Origin: Bacteroidota bacterium
GTDB taxonomy: Bacteria > Bacteroidota > Bacteroidia > AKYH767-A > 2013-40CM-41-45
DNA: 64,000 bases
Direction: 5' to 3'
Assembly: GCA_016711505.1 (NCBI GenBank)
Contig: JADJSV010000016.1
Coordinates: forward strand, 95,806-159,805
Shown: one piece after another, positions 9,178 through 18,441 of the stretch
Position numbering within the stretch: the stretch's first letter is position 1
Layout of the letters: the number at the start of each line of letters is the position of its first letter
The notes under the pieces: generated by a model
What the model was told of the DNA's origin: nothing
Database searches by the model: none
The model's input: only the letters and a program-made list of their open reading frames with translations
Translations under genes and position numbers: made by a program

Positions 9178-9274
9178 TTAACACTAAGATCACTAAAAAT
9201 CATCACAAGAACACGTGTTGATGCTTACTTTCTATTGTGCTCTTGTGCTAAAAACTTAGTGACCTTAGTGTTTA
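9178..9274. repeat. Imperfect inverted repeat, AACACTAAG family
   Basis: The left arm from 9178 reads AACACTAAGATCACTAA then CACAAGAACAC. The right arm to 9274 is the inverted form with small differences (TTAGTGACCTTAGTGTT). It lies between convergent stops of the fibre locus and kdsB. Confidence 0.85.
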
Positions 9275-9290
9275 ATTTTTTTTAACTTCT

Positions 9291-10022
9291 TTATTTGATC
9301 TTCAGCAAATCATCCGGCGTATCAATAGCTACACTTTCAAGGTTAGTAACTGCTGCTTTTATCTGATAGCCGTTTTCTATCCAACGCAACTGTTCAAGTG
9401 ATTCTGTAATTTCCAAATTCGTTTTTGCCATTCCGGAAATTTCGCCGAGAATTTTTGTTTTGTATCCGTAGATTCCGATGTGTTTATAATAGGTTGAATG
9501 TTTGAGCCACTCCTCTTCAGGAAAATTCCTGTTGAAGGGAATCGGTGAACGACTGAAATAGATCGCGTCCATTTTATTATTCAAAACTACTTTCACATTA
9601 TTGTGGTTGAAGAGTTCTGAGGGATCATCGATCTTTTTTACAAGTGTCGCAATAGAAACACTTTTATCTTCAAGCAAAGCACAAAGCATATCTATCTGCT
9701 CCGGATGAATGTATGGTTCATCGCCCTGGATATTAATTACTGCATCCCACTCCCTTGCTTTTCCTGAATTAATTATCTCCGCACACCGATCGGTTCCACT
9801 CTGATGTTCAGGAGAAGTCATCCACGCATTTCCACCAAAACTCTGCACGTGATCAAAGATGCGCTGATCATCTGTCGCTATTAATACCGAACTCAACTTC
9901 TTTGCTTTTCCACATTGCTCATAAACGCGCTGGATCATACTCTTTCCCTGAATGTCTACCAATGGCTTACCTGGAAAACGTGTTGATGCATAACGTGCGG
10001 GAATGATTCCGATTACTTTCAT
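9291..10022 (-). CDS. kdsB: 3-deoxy-manno-octulosonate cytidylyltransferase (CMP-Kdo synthetase)
   Basis: KdsB activates Kdo with CTP to CMP-Kdo for lipopolysaccharide inner-core synthesis in the cytoplasm. The 243-residue length is normal. The nucleotide-binding N-terminus IIPARYASTRFPGKPL (residues 5-20) is diagnostic, followed by ATDD, the NIQGDEPYI motif that binds substrate and metal, and the C-terminal ESLEQLRWIENGY block. The gene stands alone, convergent with the fibre locus. It shows that the organism makes a Kdo-containing outer membrane. Confidence 0.95.
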   Translation of the reverse strand: MKVIGIIPARYASTRFPGKPLVDIQGKSMIQRVYEQCGKAKKLSSVLIATDDQRIFDHVQSFGGNAWMTSPEHQSGTDRCAEIINSGKAREWDAVINIQGDEPYIHPEQIDMLCALLEDKSVSIATLVKKIDDPSELFNHNNVKVVLNNKMDAIYFSRSPIPFNRNFPEEEWLKHSTYYKHIGIYGYKTKILGEISGMAKTNLEITESLEQLRWIENGYQIKAAVTNLESVAIDTPDDLLKIK

Positions 10023-10072
10023 GGGTCTTCTCTTTTCTTGTGTGAAATTATAAAATTTACACCAAGTATTTA

Positions 10073-12379
10073 TTACAATGTAAAATTCACCTGTCCAATA
10101 AACATTCTTGGCGGTTGCATATCTGCCGGACGTTGCATATAAATGTAGTTGGTCAGGTTCTTAACGATGAAAGAGAGTTTTACATTGTCTGAGATTGTCC
10201 AAGAGGTCCGGAGATCATAGATCGTATCGCCATGACGATGATACTTTCTGTAGTGACCGATTCCCAGTCCCGGCTGAAAAGCAAAATCCAGAAGTCCGCT
10301 GACAAAGATCTTATCTATGTTTTCCATTCTGCTGGTGTACCTGACACTCAGACCAATTTCAAATTTTTTCCATTCAACACCAAGATCTGCTTTGATCATA
10401 CTCTTCTACCTGTATTTCAAAAAGTCAGTTGAATCACTACCCATCACAGTTCCAATACCACCAACCTTAACAATGAAAGCACTGTCATACGAAACTTGCC
10501 GTGGATCCAGTAGCGTAATACTTGTCATCGCATTTACCTTCCAGTTTTTTCCAAGAGAGCCACTGATAAATAATGATGCGTCAATTCCTTCTATTCTTGT
10601 ATCTCCTATATTCAAAGACTTAAATCCATTTCCAATCAATGGCTCTGACGACGCGCCCCATTGTGCAAAAGAGAATTCGATCATATTCTTGTACTCATTT
10701 CTGAATACGGCTACATCAATATAGCCGGTCCATTTTTTAAACCCAAAAAGTTGCTTAACTCCAATTTCATAACTCACGCCTCTTTCAGATTCAAGATCAG
10801 CATTTGGATAGATCACAACACTTCCTACATTCGTCTTGATAAATTTCTCCGCAACAGAAGGGAACCGGTAACCTTGTCCAACTGATGCCCTGATGTATGT
10901 GCCTTTAACCGGATTAAAATTTATTCCACCTCTGAAAACCGGAGTCCATTTTTCCTGAATACTATCGATCTTACTTCTTTCAGCTCTTGCTCCTCCACTG
11001 ACAGAAAATTTTTTGTACTTGAAATCACCTTGAATGTAACCGGCTTGCTGAACTCCTGTATGATCACCATACAACTCACTCTCAACTGTTGAATTTGTAT
11101 TTACAAGTCCACCGATTATATTCAAATTCTCTTTGATCGTTTTCTGATACTGCAATTCAGAATAAAACAAAATTGCTTTCGAATTCTGATCTGTATTATT
11201 TTCATTTGTTGTATTAAACCATCTGCTTCTGAATCTGAATGTTCCTGCCCTCTTATTTGAATAGGTTACAAATGGATCTATATTCGTCCGGTAGGTCCTG
11301 GAATTACTGAGTGTGCCCGGCGCAGGTGTATATGCGCCTGAAGTATCATTTTTGAACAGAAAAAAAATCGTACTTACTCCTGCCATCGTATTCATATTAA
11401 CTCCCGCACTCAATTCCTCCACTTTTTTAAAACGATAACGTGTATTAAAATTGAAACGACCTCGTTGCTCCTTTTCTCCTTCACGGTAGCCTTGATCATC
11501 AAAAACATTTTCACCTACGACAAGATCCAGATTTCCTACTTGCTGACTGTGAAAAAAACTGAATCCTGAAGTGCGAAGAACTTTATCGCCCCACCATTTG
11601 AGATCATACTCTTTTCCATCGATCTTAAAAACCGGACGATCATAAACTCCTGTGAAAAACGAAACTTTGGTTATTGGCTTAGCTTTGGGATATGCTGTGC
11701 GGACATTGATCACACCATTCAAAGCCGAAGAACCAAACAAGACACTGCTTGCACCTTTGATCACTTCCACTTGTTCAAGATTTTCTATTGGCAGAAAATT
11801 CCATTTTGTATCATTCGCATCGGCTGTCAATTGCGGCAGATCATCGACAAGCAATTGCACACGACTTCCGGCTCCATAACTCCAGCCACTGCCCCCTCTG
11901 ATGTTTGCCTGTCCATCGATAATTGTAACTCCGGGAATAAATTCCATTGCCTCTTCCATGTTAACCACGTTTTTGCTTTCAATTAACTGTGGCTTTAACA
12001 CTTCCATGGAAACAGTGACCTCTTCCAGCTTCTGCTCAAATTTTCCGGCGCTGATAACGACAGTATTCAGTTCAGTCCCCGAACTTTTCATTCTGAAATT
12101 TAACTCTTTCTTTTCACCTGCATTTAATATGACATTCTGCTTTCCTGTTTCATAAGAAAGCATTTTGAAAGAGATCTGATAGCTCCCCGGAGCAAGACTT
12201 AGATTGTAAACACCGTTGACATCAGTACTTGCTTTGCTGGTTGTATCAACAAAAACAATTACGCCGATCAGCGGTTCATTTGTTTTGTCGTCGACAAGCT
12301 TACCCGTCAGATTTGCATCCTGAGCAAACATCAACTGCGTAAGCGAAATAAACAAAACGAATAATAGCGAATTTCTCAT
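10073..12379 (-). CDS. TonB-dependent receptor interrupted by one in-frame TAG
   Basis: Reading from 12379 the product would be 768 residues: signal peptide (MRNSLLFVLFISLTQLMFAQ), CarboxypepD_reg carrier domain (about 21-105), plug domain (about 115-225, with IRGGSGWSYGAGSRVQLLVD and EVIKGASSVLFGSSALNGVI), then a beta-barrel ending in F-L. A TAG at 10406-10408 stops the frame after DFLKYR. The same frame then continues KSMIKADLGVEWKKF to a normal barrel C-terminus with a final Leu at 10073. No base is gained or lost, so this is a point substitution (Tyr TAC or TAT to TAG would do). Without the last 110 residues the barrel could not close. The ligand is unknown. Confidence 0.85.
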
Positions 12380-12507
12380 AGTATATTAAATGTAAAAAAA
12401 GAAGCATTGTTGTAATATTGACAGCTTTCTTTCGGGAAGATTTCCTGAAACAATATTACTGAATTATTAGAAACAGAAATTAGATGAACAAAGATGATGA
12501 TGAACAA

Positions 12508-13236
12508 TTAATGTAAAAAGAAGCGACTGATAAATTTATCAAAGAGATCAGCGAATTTCAGCCGGTGATTGTCAGCGGACTGGCTTATGGTGTAGACATT
12601 CAGGCACATAAAGCTGCATTGAAGAATAATCTTCAGACAGTAGGTGTAGTTGCGCATGGATTAGATAAAATGTATCCTGCAGATAATGCAGCGACGGCAG
12701 AGAAAATGTTACTGAATGGCGGACTTCTTTCCGAATATATACACGGCACTAAACCTACCCGCGATAATTTTCCGGCCCGCAACAGGATCGTCGCCGGATT
12801 AACAGATGCAGTTATTGTAATCGAATCTGCCACCAGAGGCGGAGCACTTATCACAGCCGATATTGCAAACAGTTATAACCGCGATGTGTTTGCTTTGCCA
12901 GGCCGCATAAATGACATTTATTCGAAGGGATGTCATGCTCTCATCAGACAAAATAAAGCAATGATCTTTGAAAATGCAGCCGATATTGCTGATGCAATGA
13001 ACTGGAACGTGAAAGAAAAAACCACACCGCAAAAACAGATGCAATTATTTCAGGATTTTCAACCTGATGAACAAACGATCATTCAAGCTTTAAACATAAA
13101 AGATCTTTTGTCGATAGACGAAATAGCTTTAACAGTAATGCTGCCTGTCAGTAAAGTTTCATCCATTTTACTCAATCTTGAATTTTCAGGTGTTTTAACT
13201 CCGCTTCCCGGAAAAATATTCAAACTCAACCAATAA
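12508..13236 (+). pseudogene. dprA: DprA C-terminal two-thirds, 5'-truncated
   Basis: DprA loads RecA onto incoming single-stranded DNA during transformation. The frame from GTG 12565 (VIVSGLAYGVDIQAHKAALK) covers most of the Rossmann-like core (PTRDNFPARNRIVAGL, ESATRGGALITA) and the C-terminal winged-helix (LLSIDEIALTVMLPVSKV). Recognisable sequence begins at about 12514 (KEATDKFIKEI), right after an in-frame TAA. The first roughly 150 residues of a normal 360-residue DprA, including the N-terminal SAM-like domain and the start of the Rossmann core, are absent. Nothing in 12380-12513 resembles them. Either a deletion has truncated the gene or the assembly joined wrongly here. Confidence 0.75.
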
Positions 13237-13338
13237 TTCAGCATGGAATTCAAATAGATAACGACTTGTTTTTTTTAATCACTTCTTATGATTCAACAAA
13301 ATAAATTTCGTTACTTACCATACAAATTAAACTACTTC

Positions 13339-15489
13339 ATGGGAAAGAAATTGTTTCTGATGGTTTTTATTTTAGCCATCACTTTTCTCTCATCTTTTGC
13401 TGAAAAACCAATTGCTGTCTTTAATGAAAAGAACGGCGTAATGTCGTATGACGAACTGACAAGAAATGTTCTGATCAATTCCCAGAATGAAAAAGTTGTA
13501 ACAGATAATTATCACCGGTCATTTTCAAAAAAAGACTGGTCTATGTATGCCAATCAGGCTTTAGTACTGGCTTCAATTAACTACCGTGCCGGTCAAAAAG
13601 AATCAGCGATAGATTTTTTCAAAAACGCAATAACCGCTTTTTCAAAAACTAATTCTCCTGAAGGACAAGCATTGGCTTCCTGTGGAATTGCCTTGGTATT
13701 TCAGTACAACAATCAATTGGATTCAGCAGTAAACTATTTCAACAATTCCATCCGGCTAAATCACGCTGCTAAAAATTTCATCGGTGAACTTAAGGTTCGT
13801 TTCCTTCTGTCAAAGGCCTATGAAAGTACAGAAGATCACGCTTCAACGCTTCAGAATTTCAAGGAAGCGATTTCTATTTTACCGAATATTTCCGATCCTG
13901 TGATGAAAGCCTATTTGTACAACAGCTATTCAGAAGAATTGATTCATAGCAGAAATGAAGACGAAGCATTAACATATTTGGAAAAAGCATTGACTCTTTC
14001 CGAAAACAATAACATTCAGAAAGCAGTCATTTACAGAAATATTGGGATTGTAAATTTTAACAAAGGCGACTACCAAAGTGCTACAGGTAATTTTGAAAAA
14101 AGTCTGACTTCTGATTTCAGACTTCCGGCATTGCGTTTACTCCGTGACACATATTTAAAACTATATGCTTCAGGAAAAGTCGGCGGTGATGCGAAAAAAG
14201 AAAATCTCTATTCAACAAAATATAAATTGTTAAAAGATTCCGTAGAAGATGTACTTAACAGCAGAATGCTTAGTCCGGATTCTTTCACTCTCGAATTAAA
14301 AGAAAAACTATTTGTCAGTAAACTACTCACCCGCACTAAGAGCATGAGTAGTGAAATGAACAGGAACAGCATTGAATTCAATCAACGACTTACGGAAGCT
14401 GAACTGGATCGTTTAAAAGCAGAAGAAGCTTTAGAACGTTTCCACGAAGAACGGATGAATGAAGAAGCGGCAAATAAAGAAAGAGAAGACCTGGTAAAAG
14501 AACTGGAAAAAGAAAAAGCACTTCAGGAACTTGCTCTTTCAAATACAGAATTGGCCCGCGAAAAGCAGCAAAGATGGATCATCATTTTATTAAGTGGGGT
14601 TGTTCTCGTCACAACGATCCTGATCTTTCTTTATAACCGATACCGACTCAAAAGAAAATCTCATAATGACCTTGACTCTGCCTTTCTCGAATTAAAGACA
14701 GCACACAGGAAACTAAAGGAAACTCAGGAGCAACTGATCCGTTCAGAAAAGATGGCATCATTGGGTCAAATGACAGCCGGCATTGCTCATGAGATCCAGA
14801 ACCCGCTCAACTTCGTTTTAAATTTCGCTGAGGGCTCTAAAGACCTTCTGAAGGAACTTGAGGACTCAACCGATGAAAGTGACCGTAGAGAGATCGCAGA
14901 AAGCCTGTATATCAACCTTACAAAAATCGGAGAACACGGCAAACGGGCGGATGCAATCGTTAAAAACATGCTCCAACATAGCCGGGTAAACAAATCAGAA
15001 CGTGTACCGACTGATCTGAACAAACTTGCTGAGGAATACTTTCAACTTGCATTTCATGGTCTGAGGGCAAAGGATTCAACCTTTCAGTGCACTCTGGAAA
15101 AAGAACTTGATCCGAATTTCCCAATGCTGGAGTTGATCCAGCAAGACATCAGTCGTGTTTTGTTAAACTTATTCAACAATGCTTTTTATGCAGTAAATCA
15201 GAAAGCCAGGAAAAATAATCCCGGATTTACTCCCACCGTAAAACTGTCTACCATGGTCTATGGTAATTTTGCTTTCCTGACCATCTATGATAATGGCGAA
15301 GGAATTCCAAAGGAGATCAAAGAGAAAATTTTTGAACCGTTCTTCACTACCAAACCAACCGGACAAGGTACAGGACTGGGTTTATCGCTCAGCTTTGAGA
15401 TCATTAAAAACCATGGAGCAAGGATGGAGATGGAGAGTGAAGTTGGGGTTGGGACGACGTTCAAGTTGATCTTTAAGATCGGTGGGTAG
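13339..15489 (+). CDS. TPR-containing sensor histidine kinase
   Basis: A start at 13339 (MGKKLFLMVFILAITFLSSFAE) places the signal peptide at the N-terminus; an in-frame ATG at 13288 adds 17 residues. Several tetratricopeptide repeats (for example ALASCGIALVFQYNNQLDSA) lie in the periplasm, followed by a coiled coil (EEALERFHEERMNEEAANKE) and one membrane span (WIIILLSGVVLVTTILIFLY). The kinase core follows, with H-box IAHEIQNPLNF, N-box LFNNAFYAV, G1 DNGEGIP and G2 GQGTGLGLSLS. No receiver domain is fused. The catalytic core closely resembles that of the propeller kinase at 18442, so both may feed the relay at 21.8-24.8 kb. Confidence 0.9.
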   Translation: MGKKLFLMVFILAITFLSSFAEKPIAVFNEKNGVMSYDELTRNVLINSQNEKVVTDNYHRSFSKKDWSMYANQALVLASINYRAGQKESAIDFFKNAITAFSKTNSPEGQALASCGIALVFQYNNQLDSAVNYFNNSIRLNHAAKNFIGELKVRFLLSKAYESTEDHASTLQNFKEAISILPNISDPVMKAYLYNSYSEELIHSRNEDEALTYLEKALTLSENNNIQKAVIYRNIGIVNFNKGDYQSATGNFEKSLTSDFRLPALRLLRDTYLKLYASGKVGGDAKKENLYSTKYKLLKDSVEDVLNSRMLSPDSFTLELKEKLFVSKLLTRTKSMSSEMNRNSIEFNQRLTEAELDRLKAEEALERFHEERMNEEAANKEREDLVKELEKEKALQELALSNTELAREKQQRWIIILLSGVVLVTTILIFLYNRYRLKRKSHNDLDSAFLELKTAHRKLKETQEQLIRSEKMASLGQMTAGIAHEIQNPLNFVLNFAEGSKDLLKELEDSTDESDRREIAESLYINLTKIGEHGKRADAIVKNMLQHSRVNKSERVPTDLNKLAEEYFQLAFHGLRAKDSTFQCTLEKELDPNFPMLELIQQDISRVLLNLFNNAFYAVNQKARKNNPGFTPTVKLSTMVYGNFAFLTIYDNGEGIPKEIKEKIFEPFFTTKPTGQGTGLGLSLSFEIIKNHGARMEMESEVGVGTTFKLIFKIGG

Positions 15490-16139
15490 TTCCCAATGGT
15501 TAGGCCTTCCCCACCCCAAAATTTTTCCCCCACTTTTGGGACGGGAGAAAAACCTGGGAAATGGGGCCCCCCACCCCTTGCTAGCCCGGGGGGTGGTTTT
15601 TGTTTTTGCCCTCTTTACCCCCCCCCCCACCCCCCGCCGGGGGCCCACGAAAAACAGGTTGTCCCCGGCTTTCTGGGGGGAAAAATGAAAATTAAAAACC
15701 CCCCCCCCCCAACAAAAAAATTTTAACCCCTCCTACCTTTGGTTTGGGGTTTTTTTTTTTTTTTTTTTTGCGGGGGGGGGGGGGGGGGGGGGTGGGGGTT
15801 TTTTTTGGGGAACCTCCCGAAGGGGATTTGGGGGGGGCGGGGGGGGAAAGTCGGGGGGGAAATTTTGGGGGGGGGAAAAATTTGGGGGGGGGTTGTGTTT
15901 GGGGTTGGGTTTTGGGGGGAATGGGGGGGGGGGAAAGGGGGAAAAAATTTAAAAAAAGGGGGCCCCCCAAAAAAGGGGAAAAGGATGAAAATTTGAAAAA
16001 CGAAAAAAAAAAAAAAAAAAAAATTTTTTTTTTGGGGGGGGTTCCCCCCCTTTTTTTTGGGGGGGGGGGGTTTTTTTTTTTTTGGATTTTTCCCCCCGCC
16101 CCCCAAGGGGACGGCCCCCCCCCCCCCCCATTGAGTAAG
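15490..16139. other. Homopolymer-rich stretch, probable base-calling or assembly artefact
   Basis: Immediately after the kinase stop the sequence turns into long runs of G, C, A and T with few normal codons, and normal composition returns at about 16140. All open frames here translate to poly-Gly, Pro, Phe or Lys strings and are not genes. The rest of the window is AT-rich without such runs. It probably marks low-quality reads or a hard-to-sequence structure. Confidence 0.85.
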
Positions 16140-16148
16140 TCTTTAGTC

Positions 16149-16179
16149 AAAAAAAAAGAGCAACCTTCACGATCGCTCT
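16149..16179 (-). terminator. Intrinsic terminator of the SWIB gene
   Basis: On the minus strand AGAGCGA pairs with TTGCTCT (7 bp with one G-T wobble) around a 9-base loop, followed by a run of nine T's. It begins 26 bases after the SWIB stop codon. A T6 tract on the other side could make it work in both directions. Confidence 0.75.
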
Positions 16180-16204
16180 CTTTTTTAAAAACTTTTCTTT
16201 ACAA

Positions 16205-16608
16205 TTAAGAAAGGTGTTTGCTTACAAGTTTTGTCATTTCGAACATAGAAACTTGTTTTTTGCCATTGAACACTTTTTTCAAATTGTCATCAGCATTGAT
16301 GTTACGTCTTTCTTTAGGATCTTGAAGATTGTTCTTCTTGATGTAAGCCCAAAGACGTTTAGTAACTTCAGTACGCGGAAGTGGTTTGTTACCAACTACA
16401 GGCTGAAGAGCATCAGAGATGTTCATCGGCTTCATGAAAGCAGCATTTGGTTTACGCTTTACTTTAGCTTTAGCCGGAGCTTTTTTAGCTGGAGCTTTCT
16501 TTGCAGGAGCTTTTTTAGCAGCTACTTTTTCTTAGCAGGTGCTTTTGGTTTTGCTTTAGCAGCAGCTTTCTTTGCCGGAGCTTTTTTCTTAGCTTTTTTA
16601 GTTGCCAT
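16205..16608 (-). CDS. SWIB/MDM2 domain protein with lysine-alanine-rich tail, frameshifted
   Basis: The C-terminal 76 residues form a SWIB domain (MNISDALQPVVGNKPLPRTEVTKRLWAYIKKNNLQDP, with the ending FNGKKQVSMFEMTKLVSKHL). SWIB is a small helical domain best known from eukaryotic chromatin remodellers and from chlamydial proteins. Upstream, from ATG 16608 (MATKKAKKKAPAKKAAAKA), is a Lys/Ala/Pro tail like histone H1. The two parts are out of frame by one base: a T is missing in the T5 run at 16526-16530. Restoring it gives 134 residues. Bacteroidetes commonly carry such fusions, and a nucleoid-binding role is likely but unproven. A terminator follows at 16149-16179. Confidence 0.85.
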
Positions 16609-17033
16609 GATTTTTAAAACGATTTAAGGTTTTCTATTGATACAAATCAACGAAGTTTTTCATAGGGAAAACACATCACTCCAAAGAAGTTTTCCACAAT
16701 CCGGAAACAGATTTTCATAGGTAAAACTTCATCTCTTCCGGTCGTATTCAGAGGTAAATATCTTAGCTTTCAATTTGATTTCACTCTTCTCTTCATCTGT
16801 TTTATTTTTTCATTCGCAAAATTCTTCAAACCTTCTGAAAAGCCCGTAAATACTGGCATTTAGCCACTTTTTCATTGGTAAAACCAAGCTGAAAAAATGC
16901 TTTCTCCTATGAAGAATCCTACCCAAAAATGCGATTTGGCGATTAGCGGGAATATTGATATTATTGTAAAGGGTACGGATGGGTTTACACTTATTCACAA
17001 TGCCCACTTGTTAACAAAGAGAAAATTTATAAC
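16609..17033. other. Divergent intergenic region between SWIB and MORN genes
   Basis: This 425-base gap separates the starts of two divergent genes and so should hold both promoters. A short motif, TTTTCATAGG followed by AAAAC or TAAAAC, occurs twice (near 16657 and 16712), with a looser copy at about 16871. A 65-codon minus-strand frame at 16810-17007 has no features that support a gene. Confidence 0.4.
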
Positions 17034-18424
17034 GTGAGCAATCTCCTCTTCCGGCTTTTTTTATTCTGCGCTTTGCCTTTATATAGTCTTGCGCAAGACT
17101 CAACGGCCACTCGGTCACTGGTAGGATGCGTATCCGGTAATTGCGAAAATGGGCTTGGCTCCTACAGGACTTCCAATGGAAATCTCTATACCGGTAACTT
17201 TAGTAATGGTAAATACCATGGCGCAGGAAAGATAGAGTATAAAGATGGCGACATCTATGAAGGTAGTTTTGCCCTAGGAAAAATGAGTGGCAAAGGTGTC
17301 TATACATATAGAGATGGTACAACGTACGACGGAACATTTGCCAATGGAAAAATGGAAGGCTCAGGAATTATGACCTACGTCAGCGGAAATCGCTATGAAG
17401 GATCTTTCTCCAACAACATGAAATCAGGTCAGGGTACATACTTCTTTAATGATAGTAGTCGGTATGAAGGAAATTTTGTTTCTGACAAAATGGATGGCGC
17501 CGGAAAGATCACCTATGCAAACGGAGATTATTATTCCGGAAATTTTGTAAAAGGAAAACAAACAGGAAAGGGTACGTACCGGTATCATGATGGCAATGAA
17601 TACACCGGCGATTTTGTAAACGGCACTTTTTCCGGCTCAGGAAAACTCGTCCTGACTGATGGTAGCAGCTATGAAGGTGAATTCAAAAATGATAACATGG
17701 AAGGTTTTGGAATCTTCTATTACAACAATGGTGACCTTATATTGGGACATTCCTGAATGGAAAGTATAATGGTTGCGGTACTTATTTCTATTCAAATGGC
17801 GACCGTTATACCGGCGATTACCTGAATAATCAGAGTCATGGTACAGGTACTTTCATTGAAGCCTCCGGTGAAGGAACAACCTACCACTATCTCAATGGCG
17901 ATATTATCGGAGAAGGCATTCAACTATATAATTTTGCTATCAATAATTCATCTTCTACTCAAAAGCAAAATACTTCTACTGAAGAGATCTCAAAACAGGA
18001 ACAGGCAGAACCTGCTCAAATAGTAAAAGCCGAACCTGAAACTCCGGTAAAATCAGAACCGGTGATTTCAACAAAAACAGAAGCTCCAATTACAACAAAG
18101 ACAGAACCATCAATCTCAACTAAGTCAGAACCGGTAATTGTAACAAAGCCTGACCCTGTTAAAGAAAATGAACCTATTGCAATTGTCTCCCCGCCAAAAC
18201 CTAATTCAATTACAAATAATACCGGTCAGATCTGTATGGTCTGTAAAGGAAAAGGAAAGATTCATCAGGCAGAATTGAGAAAGAATAAAATGGTTACTAA
18301 AGATATCAGCAACGGACTTGGTCCAAGAAATTTTGTGACCTATTCTGTAAATGAAATCGTTCGCCCTGCCGGAAATGTAACTTGTGGCAAATGCCAGGGT
18401 ACAGGAAAATTACTCAATGACTAA
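17034..18424 (+). CDS. MORN-repeat protein with C-terminal CxxCxGxG zinc-finger-like motifs, frameshifted
   Basis: From GTG 17034 a signal peptide (LLFRLFLFCALPLYSLAQ) is followed by about ten MORN repeats (pattern YEGxFxxGxxxGxGxxxY). The frame breaks at about 17736, where one T is missing in GACCTTATAT. Restoring it gives GDLYIGTFLNGKYNG and the repeats continue. A Pro/Glu/Thr/Lys-rich linker (about 17950-18200) leads to two cysteine motifs, CMVCKGKGK and CGKCQGTGK, of the DnaJ zinc-finger type. Total length is about 463 residues. MORN repeats can bind lipids or proteins; here the signal peptide places them outside the cytoplasm. It directly precedes the propeller kinase (18-bp gap), so it may be part of the same unit and act in sensing. 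Confidence 0.75.
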
Positions 18425-18441
18425 TCCATAGGAAATTATCT

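Noticed and set aside
10406..10408. TAG in the TonB receptor as a pyrrolysine codon
   Set aside because: No pyl genes or insertion structure is seen and Bacteroidetes are not known to use it. Mutation or base error is simpler.
15760..15900. Possible G-quadruplex cluster
   Set aside because: The G runs belong to the same abrupt low-quality stretch, so structure prediction on them is not meaningful.
15482..16208. Several open frames of 60-154 codons in the poly-G/poly-C stretch
   Set aside because: They translate to strings of Gly, Pro, Phe and Lys and follow from base runs, not from coding. The region looks like an artefact.
16810..17007. 65-codon minus-strand frame in the SWIB-MORN gap
   Set aside because: No signal peptide, domain or upstream promoter, and it lies where divergent promoters are expected.
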